Source: Muribaculaceae bacterium
GTDB lineage: Bacteria; Bacteroidota; Bacteroidia; Bacteroidales; Muribaculaceae
Assembly: GCA_017621225.1 (NCBI GenBank)
Contig: JAGATN010000022.1
Span: 1-64,000, forward strand
Direction: 5' to 3'
Length of the DNA: 64,000 nt
Of the stretch, positions 9,294 through 18,158 are shown piece by piece. The notes below the pieces were generated by a model. That model was not told the origin of the DNA, made no database searches, and saw only the letters and a program-made list of their open reading frames with translations. Position 1 is the stretch's first letter. Every line of letters starts with the position of its first letter. Made by a program: the position numbers and the translations under genes.

Positions 9294-9314
9294 TGTGCAT
9301 AATGCAAATTTTAG

Positions 9315-9322
9315 TATATTTG
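9315..9322 (+). promoter_or_regulatory. -7 element of purF
   Basis: TATATTTG lies 24 bases before the purF ATG and is an exact match to the Bacteroidetes -7 consensus. Confidence 0.5.
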
Positions 9323-9346
9323 CCGCCAAATTTTAGGTTTTAACCG

Positions 9347-11233
9347 ATGGAACAACTAAAGCATGAATGCGGCATAGCGCTGATACGCCTGCTCAAGCCG
9401 CTTGAATACTACAAAGAGAAGTACGGGTCATACTGTTACGGGCTCAGCAAACTCTATCTTTTGATGGAAAAACAGCACAACCGAGGACAAGAAGGTGCAG
9501 GGATAGGAGTCGTAAAACTAAAAACAAAACCCGGAAACGAATATTTGTTCCGTGAACGAGCATTGGGCACCGGAGCCATCCAGGAAATATTCGACAAGAT
9601 ACGCCCCGTGCTCAAAGCCAACGACGTAGAAAACGGCCCGGCCGACAGAGTGGAAGAATACGCCCCCTTCATAGGTGACATATACATGGGCCACCTGCGA
9701 TACAGCACTACCGGAAAAAGCGGCATCAACTACGTCCACCCGTTTCTGCGACGCAACAACTGGCCATCGCGCAACCTCATGATGTGCGGCAACTTCAACA
9801 TGACCAACGTGTCGGAGATATTCGAGTCGATAGTGCAACGCGGACAGCATCCCCGACTTTACAGCGACACCATAGTGCTGCTCGAACAGCTCGGCTATGC
9901 CCTCGACAAAGAGAATCACCGTATATACCGTCAGTATCGCGACACCCTCTCCGAACCCGAACTGACTCGCAAGATAGAAGACAACCTCGACATCACCGAA
10001 ATGCTGCGATTTGCCGGCCCTACGTGGGATGGCGGATTCGTGATATGCGGCGCAACAGGCTCGGGCGACATGTTTGCCCTGCGCGACTCGCACGGCATCC
10101 GACCCGCATTCTATTACCACGACGACGAGATAGTGGTCGTGGCATCCGAACGCCCTGTGATACAAACTGTCATGAACGTTCGCCTTTCGGAGGTCAAGGA
10201 GCTGACGCCCGGATCGGCCATAATAGTCAACAAGTCAGGCAACGTTTCAATCACCGACATACTCGGCGAAAAAGAAAACGCCAGATGCTCGTTTGAGCGC
10301 ATATACTTTTCGCGAGGCAGCGACGCCGACATCTATCGCGAACGCAAAGCCCTCGGGCTCAACCTCGTGCCGTCGATACTCGAAAGCATAGGCTACGACC
10401 TCAACCACGCCGTATTCTCATTCATACCAAACACGGCCGAAGTGGCTTTCATAGGCATGGTCGAAGGGCTTGAAAAATACCTCGATCAGCTCAAAGCCGA
10501 CAAGATTCTCGCAGCAAGCGCCACCGGAAAGCTCGACAACGATTCGTTGCTCGAAATAATGTCAAACAAGCTCAGAATCGAAAAGATAGCCATAAAGGAC
10601 ATAAAGCTGCGCACATTCATAGCCGAAGGAGAGGCACGCAACGACCTTGCCACTCACGTTTACGACGTGACTTACGGATGCGTGACCGACAATGTCGACA
10701 CGCTCGTAGTGATCGACGACAGCATAGTGCGCGGCACCACGTTGCGTCAAAGCATATTGCGCATTCTCGACCGCCTCTGCCCGAAGAAGATAGTAGTGGT
10801 TTCATCGTCGCCCCAAGTGCGCTACCCCGACTACTACGGCATCGACATGTCGCGAATGGGCGAGTTCATAGCTTTCAAAGCAGCCGTCGAGCTACTTCGC
10901 GAAAAAGGCATGGAGCAGATACTTCACGACACCTACCAACGATGCAAAGCGCAAGCATCGCTTCCCGACGATAAGATAGAAAATTGCGTAAAATCGATAT
11001 ATGCGCCATTCTCGCAACAAGAGATATCCGACAAGATAGCCGAAATGCTTACGCCCGCCGACACTAACGCCGAAGTCGAAATAATATATCAGACCGAAAA
11101 GGGCCTGCGACTCGCCGTTCCCAACAATCCCGGCGACTGGTATTTTTCAGGCAACTACCCTACCCCGGGCGGCATACGCCTCGTCAACCAGGCATACATA
11201 AACTATTACGAAGGCAACGCCGACAAGCGCTAA
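9347..11233 (+). CDS. purF: Amidophosphoribosyltransferase (PurF-type)
   Basis: First committed step of purine synthesis: glutamine plus PRPP gives phosphoribosylamine. The N-terminal class II glutamine amidotransferase domain has its nucleophile at Cys8 (HECGIA), so seven residues must be cut off to free the N-terminal cysteine; a propeptide of this kind is known in Bacillus PurF. GHLRYSTTG lies in this domain. The C-terminal phosphoribosyltransferase domain has the PRPP loop VVIDDSIVRGTT from about residue 454. At 628 residues it is longer than E. coli PurF, as is usual for the Bacteroidales version. It has its own promoter and a hairpin terminator. Confidence 0.93.
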   Translation: MEQLKHECGIALIRLLKPLEYYKEKYGSYCYGLSKLYLLMEKQHNRGQEGAGIGVVKLKTKPGNEYLFRERALGTGAIQEIFDKIRPVLKANDVENGPADRVEEYAPFIGDIYMGHLRYSTTGKSGINYVHPFLRRNNWPSRNLMMCGNFNMTNVSEIFESIVQRGQHPRLYSDTIVLLEQLGYALDKENHRIYRQYRDTLSEPELTRKIEDNLDITEMLRFAGPTWDGGFVICGATGSGDMFALRDSHGIRPAFYYHDDEIVVVASERPVIQTVMNVRLSEVKELTPGSAIIVNKSGNVSITDILGEKENARCSFERIYFSRGSDADIYRERKALGLNLVPSILESIGYDLNHAVFSFIPNTAEVAFIGMVEGLEKYLDQLKADKILAASATGKLDNDSLLEIMSNKLRIEKIAIKDIKLRTFIAEGEARNDLATHVYDVTYGCVTDNVDTLVVIDDSIVRGTTLRQSILRILDRLCPKKIVVVSSSPQVRYPDYYGIDMSRMGEFIAFKAAVELLREKGMEQILHDTYQRCKAQASLPDDKIENCVKSIYAPFSQQEISDKIAEMLTPADTNAEVEIIYQTEKGLRLAVPNNPGDWYFSGNYPTPGGIRLVNQAYINYYEGNADKR

Positions 11234-11251
11234 AACATCTAACACATAATA

Positions 11252-11293
11252 GAAAGAGGATGCACCAAACTTTATATTGGCACATCCTCTTTC
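11252..11293 (+). terminator. Terminator of purF
   Basis: Eleven-base perfect stem (11252-11262 with 11283-11293), with an additional CCAA/TTGG inner pairing and a short T/A tract after it. It may serve both purF and the convergent lipoprotein gene. Confidence 0.65.
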
Positions 11294-11323
11294 TTATAAT
11301 TGCATATTCGTTATACCGCCGTG

Positions 11324-11794
11324 TTAGTTCTTGTTGAAAACCAAGACACCATCATTGCAGTATACATTGAGTATATTTCCGGTACGTACATATCTACGAG
11401 TCCACAATACGGTATTTGAGCTTCCGGGGAACAACATGGTAGTCTTGTCGCCCGATATGTAGCTGACTCTGAGTATATCGTTGCCATTAGAATCAGAAGT
11501 TGTCGACCAACTGAACTTCATAGTGTAAGTTTTATGCGTGGAAGCTCTTGACTCAGACGTCAATTCTTCTACAATCTCGCCGCTATTGTCTTTATTGAAT
11601 TTCAAAGTCATTTTAACGGACGTCCTGATGTCACCATCATCCGAATCATAGACTTCTTCTAACGTCCAATACCCTACAAGTCCATTTGATGAGATCGGTT
11701 CATCATCATCATCATCACCCCCGCAAGACGAAAATACGACAGGGATAAACATCAATGCAAGCAACATTGATAACAATTTGATTTTCTTTGTCAT
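11324..11794 (-). CDS. Small lipocalin-like lipoprotein
   Basis: A predicted lipoprotein of 156 residues. The signal sequence MTKKIKLLSMLLALMF ends in the lipobox SSC, followed by GGDDDDDE, an acidic tract of the kind that sends Bacteroidetes lipoproteins to the cell surface. After it comes LVGYWTLEEVYDSDDG, the usual first strand of small lipocalin-like domains, and about eight predicted beta strands ending in NVYCNDGVLVFNK. I chose the ATG at 11794 because the signal peptide begins there; an upstream ATG at 11839 would add a non-native 15-residue leader. It is AT-richer than its neighbours. The ligand is unknown. Confidence 0.75.
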   Translation of the reverse strand: MTKKIKLLSMLLALMFIPVVFSSCGGDDDDDEPISSNGLVGYWTLEEVYDSDDGDIRTSVKMTLKFNKDNSGEIVEELTSESRASTHKTYTMKFSWSTTSDSNGNDILRVSYISGDKTTMLFPGSSNTVLWTRRYVRTGNILNVYCNDGVLVFNKN

Positions 11795-11839
11795 AATTAT
11801 TTTTCTGAGCAATGTTAATAATCTGATCTTAGTGCTCAA

Positions 11840-12107
11840 TTCATCAGACCAGACCGCTTCCGACTCTCAAGAAGCATACTGAAATTCATATACAAGAGCC
11901 TATGTCAGTAGCTCCATACATCCTTGGCAAATCCCCGATTTTCATATATCGAAAGATTTTGATGGATATTTGGAATACGCATTGTCAAATGTTGACATTA
12001 ATGTATCTAACTTTCTTATATTGGAGGGTGATCGGCAATTAGAGGTTTGTTTCATTAATATCTTCTCAGATCGTATAGGCTCTCCGGATTCCGACTGACT
12101 GGTTTAT
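11840..12107. other. Gene-free stretch next to the RNA candidate
   Basis: No supported protein gene. The only pattern is a small palindrome, TGTCAA-ATG-TTGACA at 11983-11997, which could be an operator. No coding bias is visible in any frame. Confidence 0.4.
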
Positions 12108-12405
12108 AAAAAAAATAGCGTGAAGGCCTGAATCTGTTGCCCTTCCCACCTGTAGAGGCTCTCGCATTGCCCATTGGAGTAGAAAGAGCAACGCCGAAGC
12201 CTCACGCTGTATGATGAAGTACAGCCAACTCATCACTGAGCTGTCAGTAATAATCATACCCGAAAGACATCTACCGTTGCTACATTCTCGACTCCAATAA
12301 CGAATTTGCGAGATTCCTACAGGTCAAGAATTAGCGTAAGATAAACGCTATATAATATGTCTCAATCCCCGCCCACGCCCACTTCGAGCTTCGGCGAGAG
12401 ATATT
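12108..12405 (-). ncRNA. Putative structured non-coding RNA of unknown class
   Basis: About 295 bases on the minus strand with a transcription unit layout and no convincing reading frame. Upstream is a promoter (GTTG, 20 bases, TATATTTG). At the 3' end an outer helix (12202-12208 with 12117-12123) is followed by eight T on the minus strand. Inside lie several perfect or near-perfect stems: TAGCGT/ACGCTA (12332-12337 with 12345-12350), TATGAT/ATCATA (12210-12215 with 12253-12258) enclosing ACTGA/TCAGT with a four-base loop (12235-12248), and a seven-pair stem (12164-12170 with 12188-12194). It has none of the conserved words I know for RNase P RNA, tmRNA, or SRP RNA. The alternative is a decayed gene, but nested stems plus a promoter and terminator argue for an RNA. 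Confidence 0.5.
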
Positions 12406-12410
12406 GACCA

Positions 12411-12442
12411 CAAATATAAAAACATTTCTTTATAAATGCAAC
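12411..12442 (-). promoter_or_regulatory. Promoter of the putative RNA
   Basis: The minus strand carries GTTG (12439-12442), a 20-base spacer and TATATTTG (12411-12418). The -7 element is perfect, the -33 has one mismatch, and the spacing is exact. It points into a region without a protein gene. Confidence 0.6.
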
Positions 12443-12563
12443 CCTCATTTTGGATTTTATTAATATTTCGCAATGTAATTCATTGTATCACAATATCGTC
12501 ATTTCGTCAGCGTTAATGGGTAGTTACACCGTTTTTGGACGTTCCATCGATACATAACGAAAA

Positions 12564-12602
12564 CGGCACGACTTTCCCGCCATCGCAGGCAAAGTCGTGC
12601 CG
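12564..12602 (-). terminator. Bidirectional terminator after the thioredoxin lipoprotein gene
   Basis: Twelve-base perfect stem (12564-12575 with 12591-12602), followed by TTTTC on the minus strand and CTTTTTCT on the plus strand. Confidence 0.75.
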
Positions 12603-12625
12603 AATCTTTTTCTAAAGGCCGAGGA

Positions 12626-13123
12626 TTATTCAGCGGGCAATTTGCCGGCAAGAACGTTTTCGACCAACTGAGTGAACTGTTCTTCAGTCATTGAACCTAC
12701 TTGCTTTGCAGTAGAGCCGTCAGGCATTATTATGGAAATCTGAGGTATCGACTGAACGCCAAACTGCTTGGTTATAGTGGGCCATTGGTCGACGTTGACA
12801 GATGCAAACGTAACCTTTCCGGCATACTTTTCGGCTACCTTATGGAACACGGGCTTGAACTGCATGCAGGGACCGCACCATGTTGCCCAGAAATCTATCA
12901 TCAACGGTTTTTCCTTATAATCGGCGAGATTGGTCGAATCGGTAAATTCGGCTACCGCCACTTCAACGGCCGTTGCCGGAACCAATTCTGCGGCCTCTAC
13001 GGTTTCTTCCGTTTCAGTAGTTTCAGCTGTCTCGGCATTCGACGATGACGACGACGAACATGCCATGAACCAAACTGAAGCGCAGCCCACGGCTGCAATC
13101 ATTGCTAAACGAGCTATTTTCAT
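12626..13123 (-). CDS. Thioredoxin-fold lipoprotein
   Basis: A membrane-anchored thiol-disulfide oxidoreductase of 165 residues. The lipobox cysteine is Cys22, followed by a serine run and a Glu/Thr-rich linker to about residue 60. The thioredoxin fold then carries the redox motif WATWCGPC (Cys83, Cys86) and the cis-proline loop QSIPQ. It probably works in the periplasm in reduction or repair of secreted proteins. It follows the flavin reductase gene by 21 bases on the same strand, so the two are likely one operon ending at the bidirectional terminator. Confidence 0.88.
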   Translation of the reverse strand: MKIARLAMIAAVGCASVWFMACSSSSSSNAETAETTETEETVEAAELVPATAVEVAVAEFTDSTNLADYKEKPLMIDFWATWCGPCMQFKPVFHKVAEKYAGKVTFASVNVDQWPTITKQFGVQSIPQISIIMPDGSTAKQVGSMTEEQFTQLVENVLAGKLPAE

Positions 13124-13144
13124 AATTTCAAATATTAATGTTGT

Positions 13145-13654
13145 CTATTTATCATTGTCGTCGACCCACGCCCCCACTATCTTACCTATGTAACGATAAT
13201 GGAAATCGCCCTCATACCAACGATCGATTATCGATTTGTCGATGAAGGCATCGGGGTTAAATCGGTCGACATAAATTTTTTCGCACTCAATCACAAGCTT
13301 GGCGCCCTTGAATGTCAACGAGCCCGAAGGCAACTCAACGGCCTCGAGCCCCGGATAGTGCATCTTGTCGATGTCGCGACCGCTTTTGGTGCCCATTGCG
13401 GTGAGCAGCGGCTTCATCGAATCGGGGAAAAACGACATGGTAAACCGATCGTTGCTTTCGATGAACTCGTTGGTATATCGCTGCGGCCTGATCACTACTT
13501 CGGCCACATCCATACCCCACATTTCGCCCATCATGCCCCAACTTGCGGTCATGGTGTTAAACCGGTCAATCGATCCTGCCGTCACGAGCATCCAATCCTT
13601 CGATATGAGCTTGATTAAATTTTCTTTTATGTCAGTCGGCTTTATTTCTGTCAT
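13145..13654 (-). CDS. Flavin reductase family protein (flavoredoxin-like)
   Basis: A 169-residue FMN-binding split-barrel protein. Residues LVTAGSIDRFNTMTASWGMMGEMW match the flavin-binding N-terminal strand and loop of the flavin reductase-like family, and VVIRPQRYTNEFI with FTMSFF follows in the usual order. Such proteins bind FMN and move electrons between NAD(P)H or ferredoxin and flavin acceptors; the particular partner is not known. It is the first gene of a probable two-gene unit with the thioredoxin lipoprotein, which suggests a redox role. Confidence 0.82.
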   Translation of the reverse strand: MTEIKPTDIKENLIKLISKDWMLVTAGSIDRFNTMTASWGMMGEMWGMDVAEVVIRPQRYTNEFIESNDRFTMSFFPDSMKPLLTAMGTKSGRDIDKMHYPGLEAVELPSGSLTFKGAKLVIECEKIYVDRFNPDAFIDKSIIDRWYEGDFHYRYIGKIVGAWVDDNDK

Positions 13655-13689
13655 ATACTTGTATGGTTAAATATCCGGCCTGAATGATG

Positions 13690-13741
13690 CAAAAAAATTA
13701 TGCGCCGGAACGTCATTGATTACAACGAATATCCCGGCGCA
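13690..13741 (-). terminator. Terminator of mdh
   Basis: Eight-base GC-rich perfect stem (TGCGCCGG 13701-13708 with 13734-13741). On the minus strand it is followed by TAATTTTTTT. Confidence 0.75.
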
Positions 13742-13774
13742 AATGTTTTATTTCAAGCTAAAAAGCCCCATTTA

Positions 13775-14704
13775 TCAGCAAGGAAGTGCTGAATTGGTTT
13801 TGTGTACGGCTTCGGCGCTCTTGTGGAACAATTCGAGTTCTTCGGCGTTGAGATCGAATTCAACGATTTTCTCGATACCGTTGCGACCAAGTATGCAGGG
13901 AACACCGATGCAAAGGTCTTTTTCGCCATATTCGCCGTCGAGCAATGCCGAGCAAGTGATCATGCGCTTCTGATCATGCAACACGGCAGCTACTACCTGT
14001 GCGGCAGCGGCACCCGGAGCAATCCAAGCAGAAGTACCGAGCAACTTTGTCAGCGTAGCGCCACCCACCATAGTGTCGGCGGCCACCTTTGCAAGCTGAT
14101 CGGCCGGCATAAGAGTCGATGCGGGTATGCCACGATAAGCGGCGTAGCGGGTAAGAGGTATCATGGTAGTGTCGCCGTGACCACCTATTACGATGCCTTC
14201 TATTTCGGCAACGGGAGCATTGAGAGCCAAGCTCAAGAAATATTTGAAACGAGCGCTATCCAATGCACCACCCATACCGATCACGCGGTTTTTGGGAAGG
14301 CCGTAAGTCTTATGGATAAGATATGTCATGGTATCCATCGGGTTGGCAACGCATACTATTATGGCATTGGGCGAATGCTTGAGAACGTTGTCGGTAACCG
14401 ACTTTACGATTCCAGCGTTCACGCCTATAAGCTCCTCGCGAGTCATGCCCGGCTTGCGGGGAACGCCCGAAGTGATGACTACGACGTCGCTGTCGGCTGT
14501 TTTTTCATAATCGTTCGTAACGCCTACTAGACGAGTGTTGGTGTTGAGTATGTTGGCAGTCTGCATAATGTCCATGGCTTTGCCTTCCGACAAACCTTCC
14601 TTAATGTCGATCAACACAACCTCGTCGGCTATACTTTGCGTAACCAATACATTGGCACAAGTGGCACCTACGTTACCGGCGCCCACAACTGTTACTTTTG
14701 ACAT
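13775..14704 (-). CDS. mdh: Malate dehydrogenase
   Basis: NAD-dependent interconversion of malate and oxaloacetate, used in the reductive branch to fumarate and succinate in these anaerobes. The LDH-like type of 309 residues shows the Rossmann start VTVVGAGNVGATCA, the substrate loop SGVPRKPGMTREEL, and the catalytic histidine in VIGGHGDTTM. It is a single-gene unit with a TAATTTTG promoter and a hairpin terminator. Confidence 0.96.
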   Translation of the reverse strand: MSKVTVVGAGNVGATCANVLVTQSIADEVVLIDIKEGLSEGKAMDIMQTANILNTNTRLVGVTNDYEKTADSDVVVITSGVPRKPGMTREELIGVNAGIVKSVTDNVLKHSPNAIIVCVANPMDTMTYLIHKTYGLPKNRVIGMGGALDSARFKYFLSLALNAPVAEIEGIVIGGHGDTTMIPLTRYAAYRGIPASTLMPADQLAKVAADTMVGGATLTKLLGTSAWIAPGAAAAQVVAAVLHDQKRMITCSALLDGEYGEKDLCIGVPCILGRNGIEKIVEFDLNAEELELFHKSAEAVHKTNSALPC

Positions 14705-14744
14705 AGTGATTATTGTATTAATGAGTTTATTTCAATAACTTTTG

Positions 14745-14752
14745 CAAAATTA
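14745..14752 (-). promoter_or_regulatory. -7 element of mdh
   Basis: TAATTTTG on the minus strand, 41 bases upstream of the mdh ATG, fits TAnnTTTG. No clear -33 element. Confidence 0.5.
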
Positions 14753-14813
14753 ATGAATAATCCTTAATTCTCTATTTTTTAACCATTTTTAATCTCAATG
14801 CCCGCACGTGCAC

Positions 14814-16814
14814 TCATTCGGTGGCATTGACCCACACCGTCATGGCCTTGCCGGGGCCACGGTTACACCATGAGTAGTAGGGCACTAACGTAACGGCATC
14901 GGCTCCGCCGCCCATCTTTATCTGTTTCAGGCCCGACAATATGCCCGAACCTATCTCCGATACTTCGGCCGATGTGGCCGCGCTCACCGCAACTGACTTT
15001 TCGCGCACCGACGGGCCGTTGTCGATTTCTTCGGCACAATACACGAGCGGACCGCGAGTCACGGCCACCTTTCCCCTGTTTTCGGCCACCTTGTCGATGC
15101 ATCGCACCACGTTGACAGGCATCGGAAGCACGAGCTCAACATTGTCGCCCTCCTTCCATTTCCGGTCGATTACGGCAAAGCCCTTCTCCATTTTATATTT
15201 CACGCGTTTGCCGTTTACGCGAATCTCCACGTTGGCGTCGTTTCGGTTTTCATACGAATACATGCCTCCGGGAACAAACCGATAGGCCGATGTCCAGGTG
15301 GGTATGCGAAGATGCAACGAAAAGCGTGACTTCTTTGCCGGATTCAAACGTAGGCTCACGTTGCCGTCAAACGGATATTGCGAGGTCTGCAGCACGTCAA
15401 CATCGGTTCCGGCCACCGGCACGGTTGTGCGGCTTCCGCCGTATAGCGTCACGAACAGTTTGTCGTCGTCATACGAATACATATAGCCCGGCACCTGAAG
15501 TATCAGGCGCGAAATGTTTGGCGGACAGCACGAACATCCAAACCAAGGGGCACGTCCCCCCTGCCCTACATTGAATTTAAACTCACCGTCGGCTTCGAGA
15601 GGATTTACGTAGAAGAAGCTGTTGCCGTCGAGTCCTACACCCGCCAGCGCATTGTTATATAGCGACAGCTCGGCAATGTCGAGGAATTTGGCATCGCCGC
15701 TGGCCAGATACATGCCGAAATTGAAAAACACATTGGCCACGGCAGCACACGTTTCGTTGTAAGCCGTGAGGTTGGGCAGCTCATAAGGCGCGCCGAAACC
15801 CTCCACTCCGGCCACGGCACCGAGGCCTCCGGTTATATGCATTCGCGTCGACACCAAATTCGACCATATGCTGTTGAGCGCATTGTCATAGTCGCCCAGT
15901 CGGGTAAGCGCATCCACTTGAGCCATTGCGGTATACAGATAGGCGGCACGGACGGCATGCCCCACGGCCTCGGTCTGCTCCCTTACCGGCAGATGCTGCT
16001 GCGCATAAGTAGCCGACATCACTCCCGTGCCGTCGGTGTGGAACGTCACGCCGCGTATGTCGAGAAACTTTTTAGCCATGTCGAGATAAAGCTTGTCGCC
16101 CGTAACACGATAAAGCTTGCAGAGAGCAAGCTCTATTTCTTCATGGCCGGGAGCCTGCATCACCGGCTTCCCGTCGTTGTATTTCGGATTTCCACCCTTA
16201 AAAAACACTTCGTTCACGTGCTTGGCATTTTTTATGCATACGTCGAGCAGACGCCGCTTGCCGGTGGCCTGATAATAAGCCACGGCAGCTTCGTAGAGAT
16301 GCCCCACATTATACAATTCATGGCTGTGAAGCACGTAGCTGTATGGCTTGGGGCCCATCTCATCGACGTTCGGATTGCCGCACGTGTGCGATATGTACAG
16401 ATACCCGTCATCCTCCTGTGCCGCCGCTATCAGTTCGATGGTCTCGTCCATGAACGACTCCAGACGCTCGTTGCGTTCAAGCATCAGCGAATATGCCACG
16501 CCTTCCATCACCTTATACATATCGGAACTTATGAAACGGTGCGTTTCGGGCAACTCCGTTGGCTTGCCGGCCCTGAAGGCGGCCGCACGACGGAAACGCT
16601 CTACGGCGGGAGCGCATTGCTCTACCGAAAACGGCACGGTGACGCGCAGCTCCGTGGCCATGCGATGCTTCCAGAAACCGTCGGTAAGCGTAACTTCGTT
16701 AAACGGCATCGGAGTAATGCCGCCAACGTCATTTGACGCTCCAACCTGCGCTGCCGATGCCGACACGCCGATGGCAAACAACAACTTAGCCAACTTTTTC
16801 GCTTTCATACTCAT
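14814..16814 (-). CDS. GH127 family glycosidase (beta-L-arabinofuranosidase-like)
   Basis: An exported hydrolase of 666 residues with signal peptide (about 1-26). It belongs to the former DUF1680 family, which releases beta-L-arabinofuranose from plant glycans. The family's zinc-thiolate site is present: Glu354 and Cys356 in YNETCAAV, and Cys429-Cys430 in FGCSCCPPN; the second of the paired cysteines is the nucleophile in characterised members. An (alpha/alpha)6 barrel precedes C-terminal beta-sandwich domains. It sits 27 bases downstream of ychF on the same strand, so transcription may read through from there. Substrate is inferred from the family, which also has members with other specificities. 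Confidence 0.9.
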   Translation of the reverse strand: MSMKAKKLAKLLFAIGVSASAAQVGASNDVGGITPMPFNEVTLTDGFWKHRMATELRVTVPFSVEQCAPAVERFRRAAAFRAGKPTELPETHRFISSDMYKVMEGVAYSLMLERNERLESFMDETIELIAAAQEDDGYLYISHTCGNPNVDEMGPKPYSYVLHSHELYNVGHLYEAAVAYYQATGKRRLLDVCIKNAKHVNEVFFKGGNPKYNDGKPVMQAPGHEEIELALCKLYRVTGDKLYLDMAKKFLDIRGVTFHTDGTGVMSATYAQQHLPVREQTEAVGHAVRAAYLYTAMAQVDALTRLGDYDNALNSIWSNLVSTRMHITGGLGAVAGVEGFGAPYELPNLTAYNETCAAVANVFFNFGMYLASGDAKFLDIAELSLYNNALAGVGLDGNSFFYVNPLEADGEFKFNVGQGGRAPWFGCSCCPPNISRLILQVPGYMYSYDDDKLFVTLYGGSRTTVPVAGTDVDVLQTSQYPFDGNVSLRLNPAKKSRFSLHLRIPTWTSAYRFVPGGMYSYENRNDANVEIRVNGKRVKYKMEKGFAVIDRKWKEGDNVELVLPMPVNVVRCIDKVAENRGKVAVTRGPLVYCAEEIDNGPSVREKSVAVSAATSAEVSEIGSGILSGLKQIKMGGGADAVTLVPYYSWCNRGPGKAMTVWVNATE

Positions 16815-16841
16815 ATATGGGTTTCGAGGGGTGGGAGGGGG

Positions 16842-17945
16842 TTACACGTTAAACAGGTAATGCATTATGTCGCCATCCTGCACCACATAATCTTTTCCTT
16901 CTATGCTCATCTTTCCGGCGGCGCGTACGGCAGCCTCGTTGCCAAGCGACACATAGTCGTCATATTTTATCACCTCGGCACGTATGAAGCCTTTTTCGAA
17001 ATCGGTATGTATTATTCCGGCACACTTGGGGGCCTTGCTGCCACGCATGAAGGTCCATGCCCTCACCTCGTCGGGGCCGGCCGTGAAATATGTCTGAAGG
17101 TCGAGCAACGAGTATGCGGCTCTGATGAGTCGCGAAACGCCCGATTCCTCAAGACCTATCGAAGCCAAAAACTCCTGTCGATCCTCATAGGTGTCGAGCT
17201 CGGCTATTTCGGCCTCAGTTTGTGCGGCCACCACCAATATCTGCGCATTTTCACTCTTAACAGCTTCACGCACCGCATCGACATATGCGTTTCCGGTAGC
17301 TGCCGATGCGTCGTCGACATTGCACACGTAAAGCACCGGCTTATTGGTCAACAGAAACAAGTCATGGGCAAAACGTTGCTCGTCGACGGTTTCAAATTCA
17401 ACCGAGCGCGCGGGCAGCCCCTGATCGAGAGCTTCCTTATACTTGCACAGCACTTCGTATTGCATCTTGGCCACCTTGTCGCCGCCGGTCTGCGCCTGCT
17501 TTTGCGTACGAGCCATTCGGCCCTCAATGGTCTCGAGGTCCTTGATGAGCAATTCGTAGTCTATTATCTCCTTATCGCGCACCGGGTTCACCGATCCGTC
17601 AACGTGGGTTATGTTATCGTCATCGAAGCATCGGAGCACGTGTATTATCGCGTCGGTCTCGCGAATGTTTGCAAGAAATTTGTTGCCGAGACCTTCGCCA
17701 CGGCTTGCGCCCTTCACCAATCCGGCTATGTCGACAATCTCAACCGTAGCGGGAACCACGCTACGCGGCTTGCACATGTCGACGAGTTTCGTAAGTCGGT
17801 CGTCGGGAACGGTTATCACGCCCACGTTGGGCTCTATGGTGCAGAACGGAAAGTTGGCTGACTGTGCTTTGGCATTCGACAAGCAATTGAACAAAGTGGA
17901 CTTTCCGACATTCGGCAATCCCACTATACCACATTGAAGCGACAT
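16842..17945 (-). CDS. ychF: Redox-regulated ATPase YchF
   Basis: Obg-family P-loop NTPase that prefers ATP and binds the ribosome; linked to oxidative stress responses. Length 367 is standard. The P-loop is GLPNVGKST (residues 9-17), switch and G3 region DIAGLVKGAS, a coiled-coil insertion around 130-160, and a C-terminal TGS domain ending MHYLFNV. Its promoter shows TAAATTTG with a 20-base spacer to GTTG. Confidence 0.97.
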   Translation of the reverse strand: MSLQCGIVGLPNVGKSTLFNCLSNAKAQSANFPFCTIEPNVGVITVPDDRLTKLVDMCKPRSVVPATVEIVDIAGLVKGASRGEGLGNKFLANIRETDAIIHVLRCFDDDNITHVDGSVNPVRDKEIIDYELLIKDLETIEGRMARTQKQAQTGGDKVAKMQYEVLCKYKEALDQGLPARSVEFETVDEQRFAHDLFLLTNKPVLYVCNVDDASAATGNAYVDAVREAVKSENAQILVVAAQTEAEIAELDTYEDRQEFLASIGLEESGVSRLIRAAYSLLDLQTYFTAGPDEVRAWTFMRGSKAPKCAGIIHTDFEKGFIRAEVIKYDDYVSLGNEAAVRAAGKMSIEGKDYVVQDGDIMHYLFNV

Positions 17946-17988
17946 TATATAATTCTGTTTTAAAAGTTACTTATTAATATTTAACGTA

Positions 17989-18020
17989 CAAATTTAGCTA
18001 AAATATACGAATGTGCCAAC
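17989..18020 (-). promoter_or_regulatory. Promoter of ychF
   Basis: On the minus strand GTTG (18017-18020), a 20-base spacer, and TAAATTTG (17989-17996), 44 bases before the ATG. Confidence 0.6.
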
Positions 18021-18104
18021 GCTGGCACTCATTGTTTAATTTTAACCGAATTTTTGCACATCCGATAATTATGCGTAAATTCGCATCTTACTAAGGTGTA
18101 TGCG

Positions 18105-18112
18105 TACTTTTG
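18105..18112 (+). promoter_or_regulatory. -7 element of the rhamnosidase-esterase-GH3 run
   Basis: TACTTTTG fits TAnnTTTG, with TTCG 21 bases upstream as a possible -33 element. It lies 46 bases before the ATG at 18159. Confidence 0.45.
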
Positions 18113-18158
18113 GCCTTAAACGTTAAATGTAAACATACTCTAAACCAATTACAATCAC

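Noticed and set aside
11983-11997. Short palindrome TGTCAA-ATG-TTGACA
   Set aside because: Only six base pairs and not close to a promoter, so too weak to call an operator.
12066-12257. Small minus-strand frame of 63 codons inside the gene-free gap
   Set aside because: It runs through the stems and the T-run of the RNA candidate, has no homology I can see, and no start signal.
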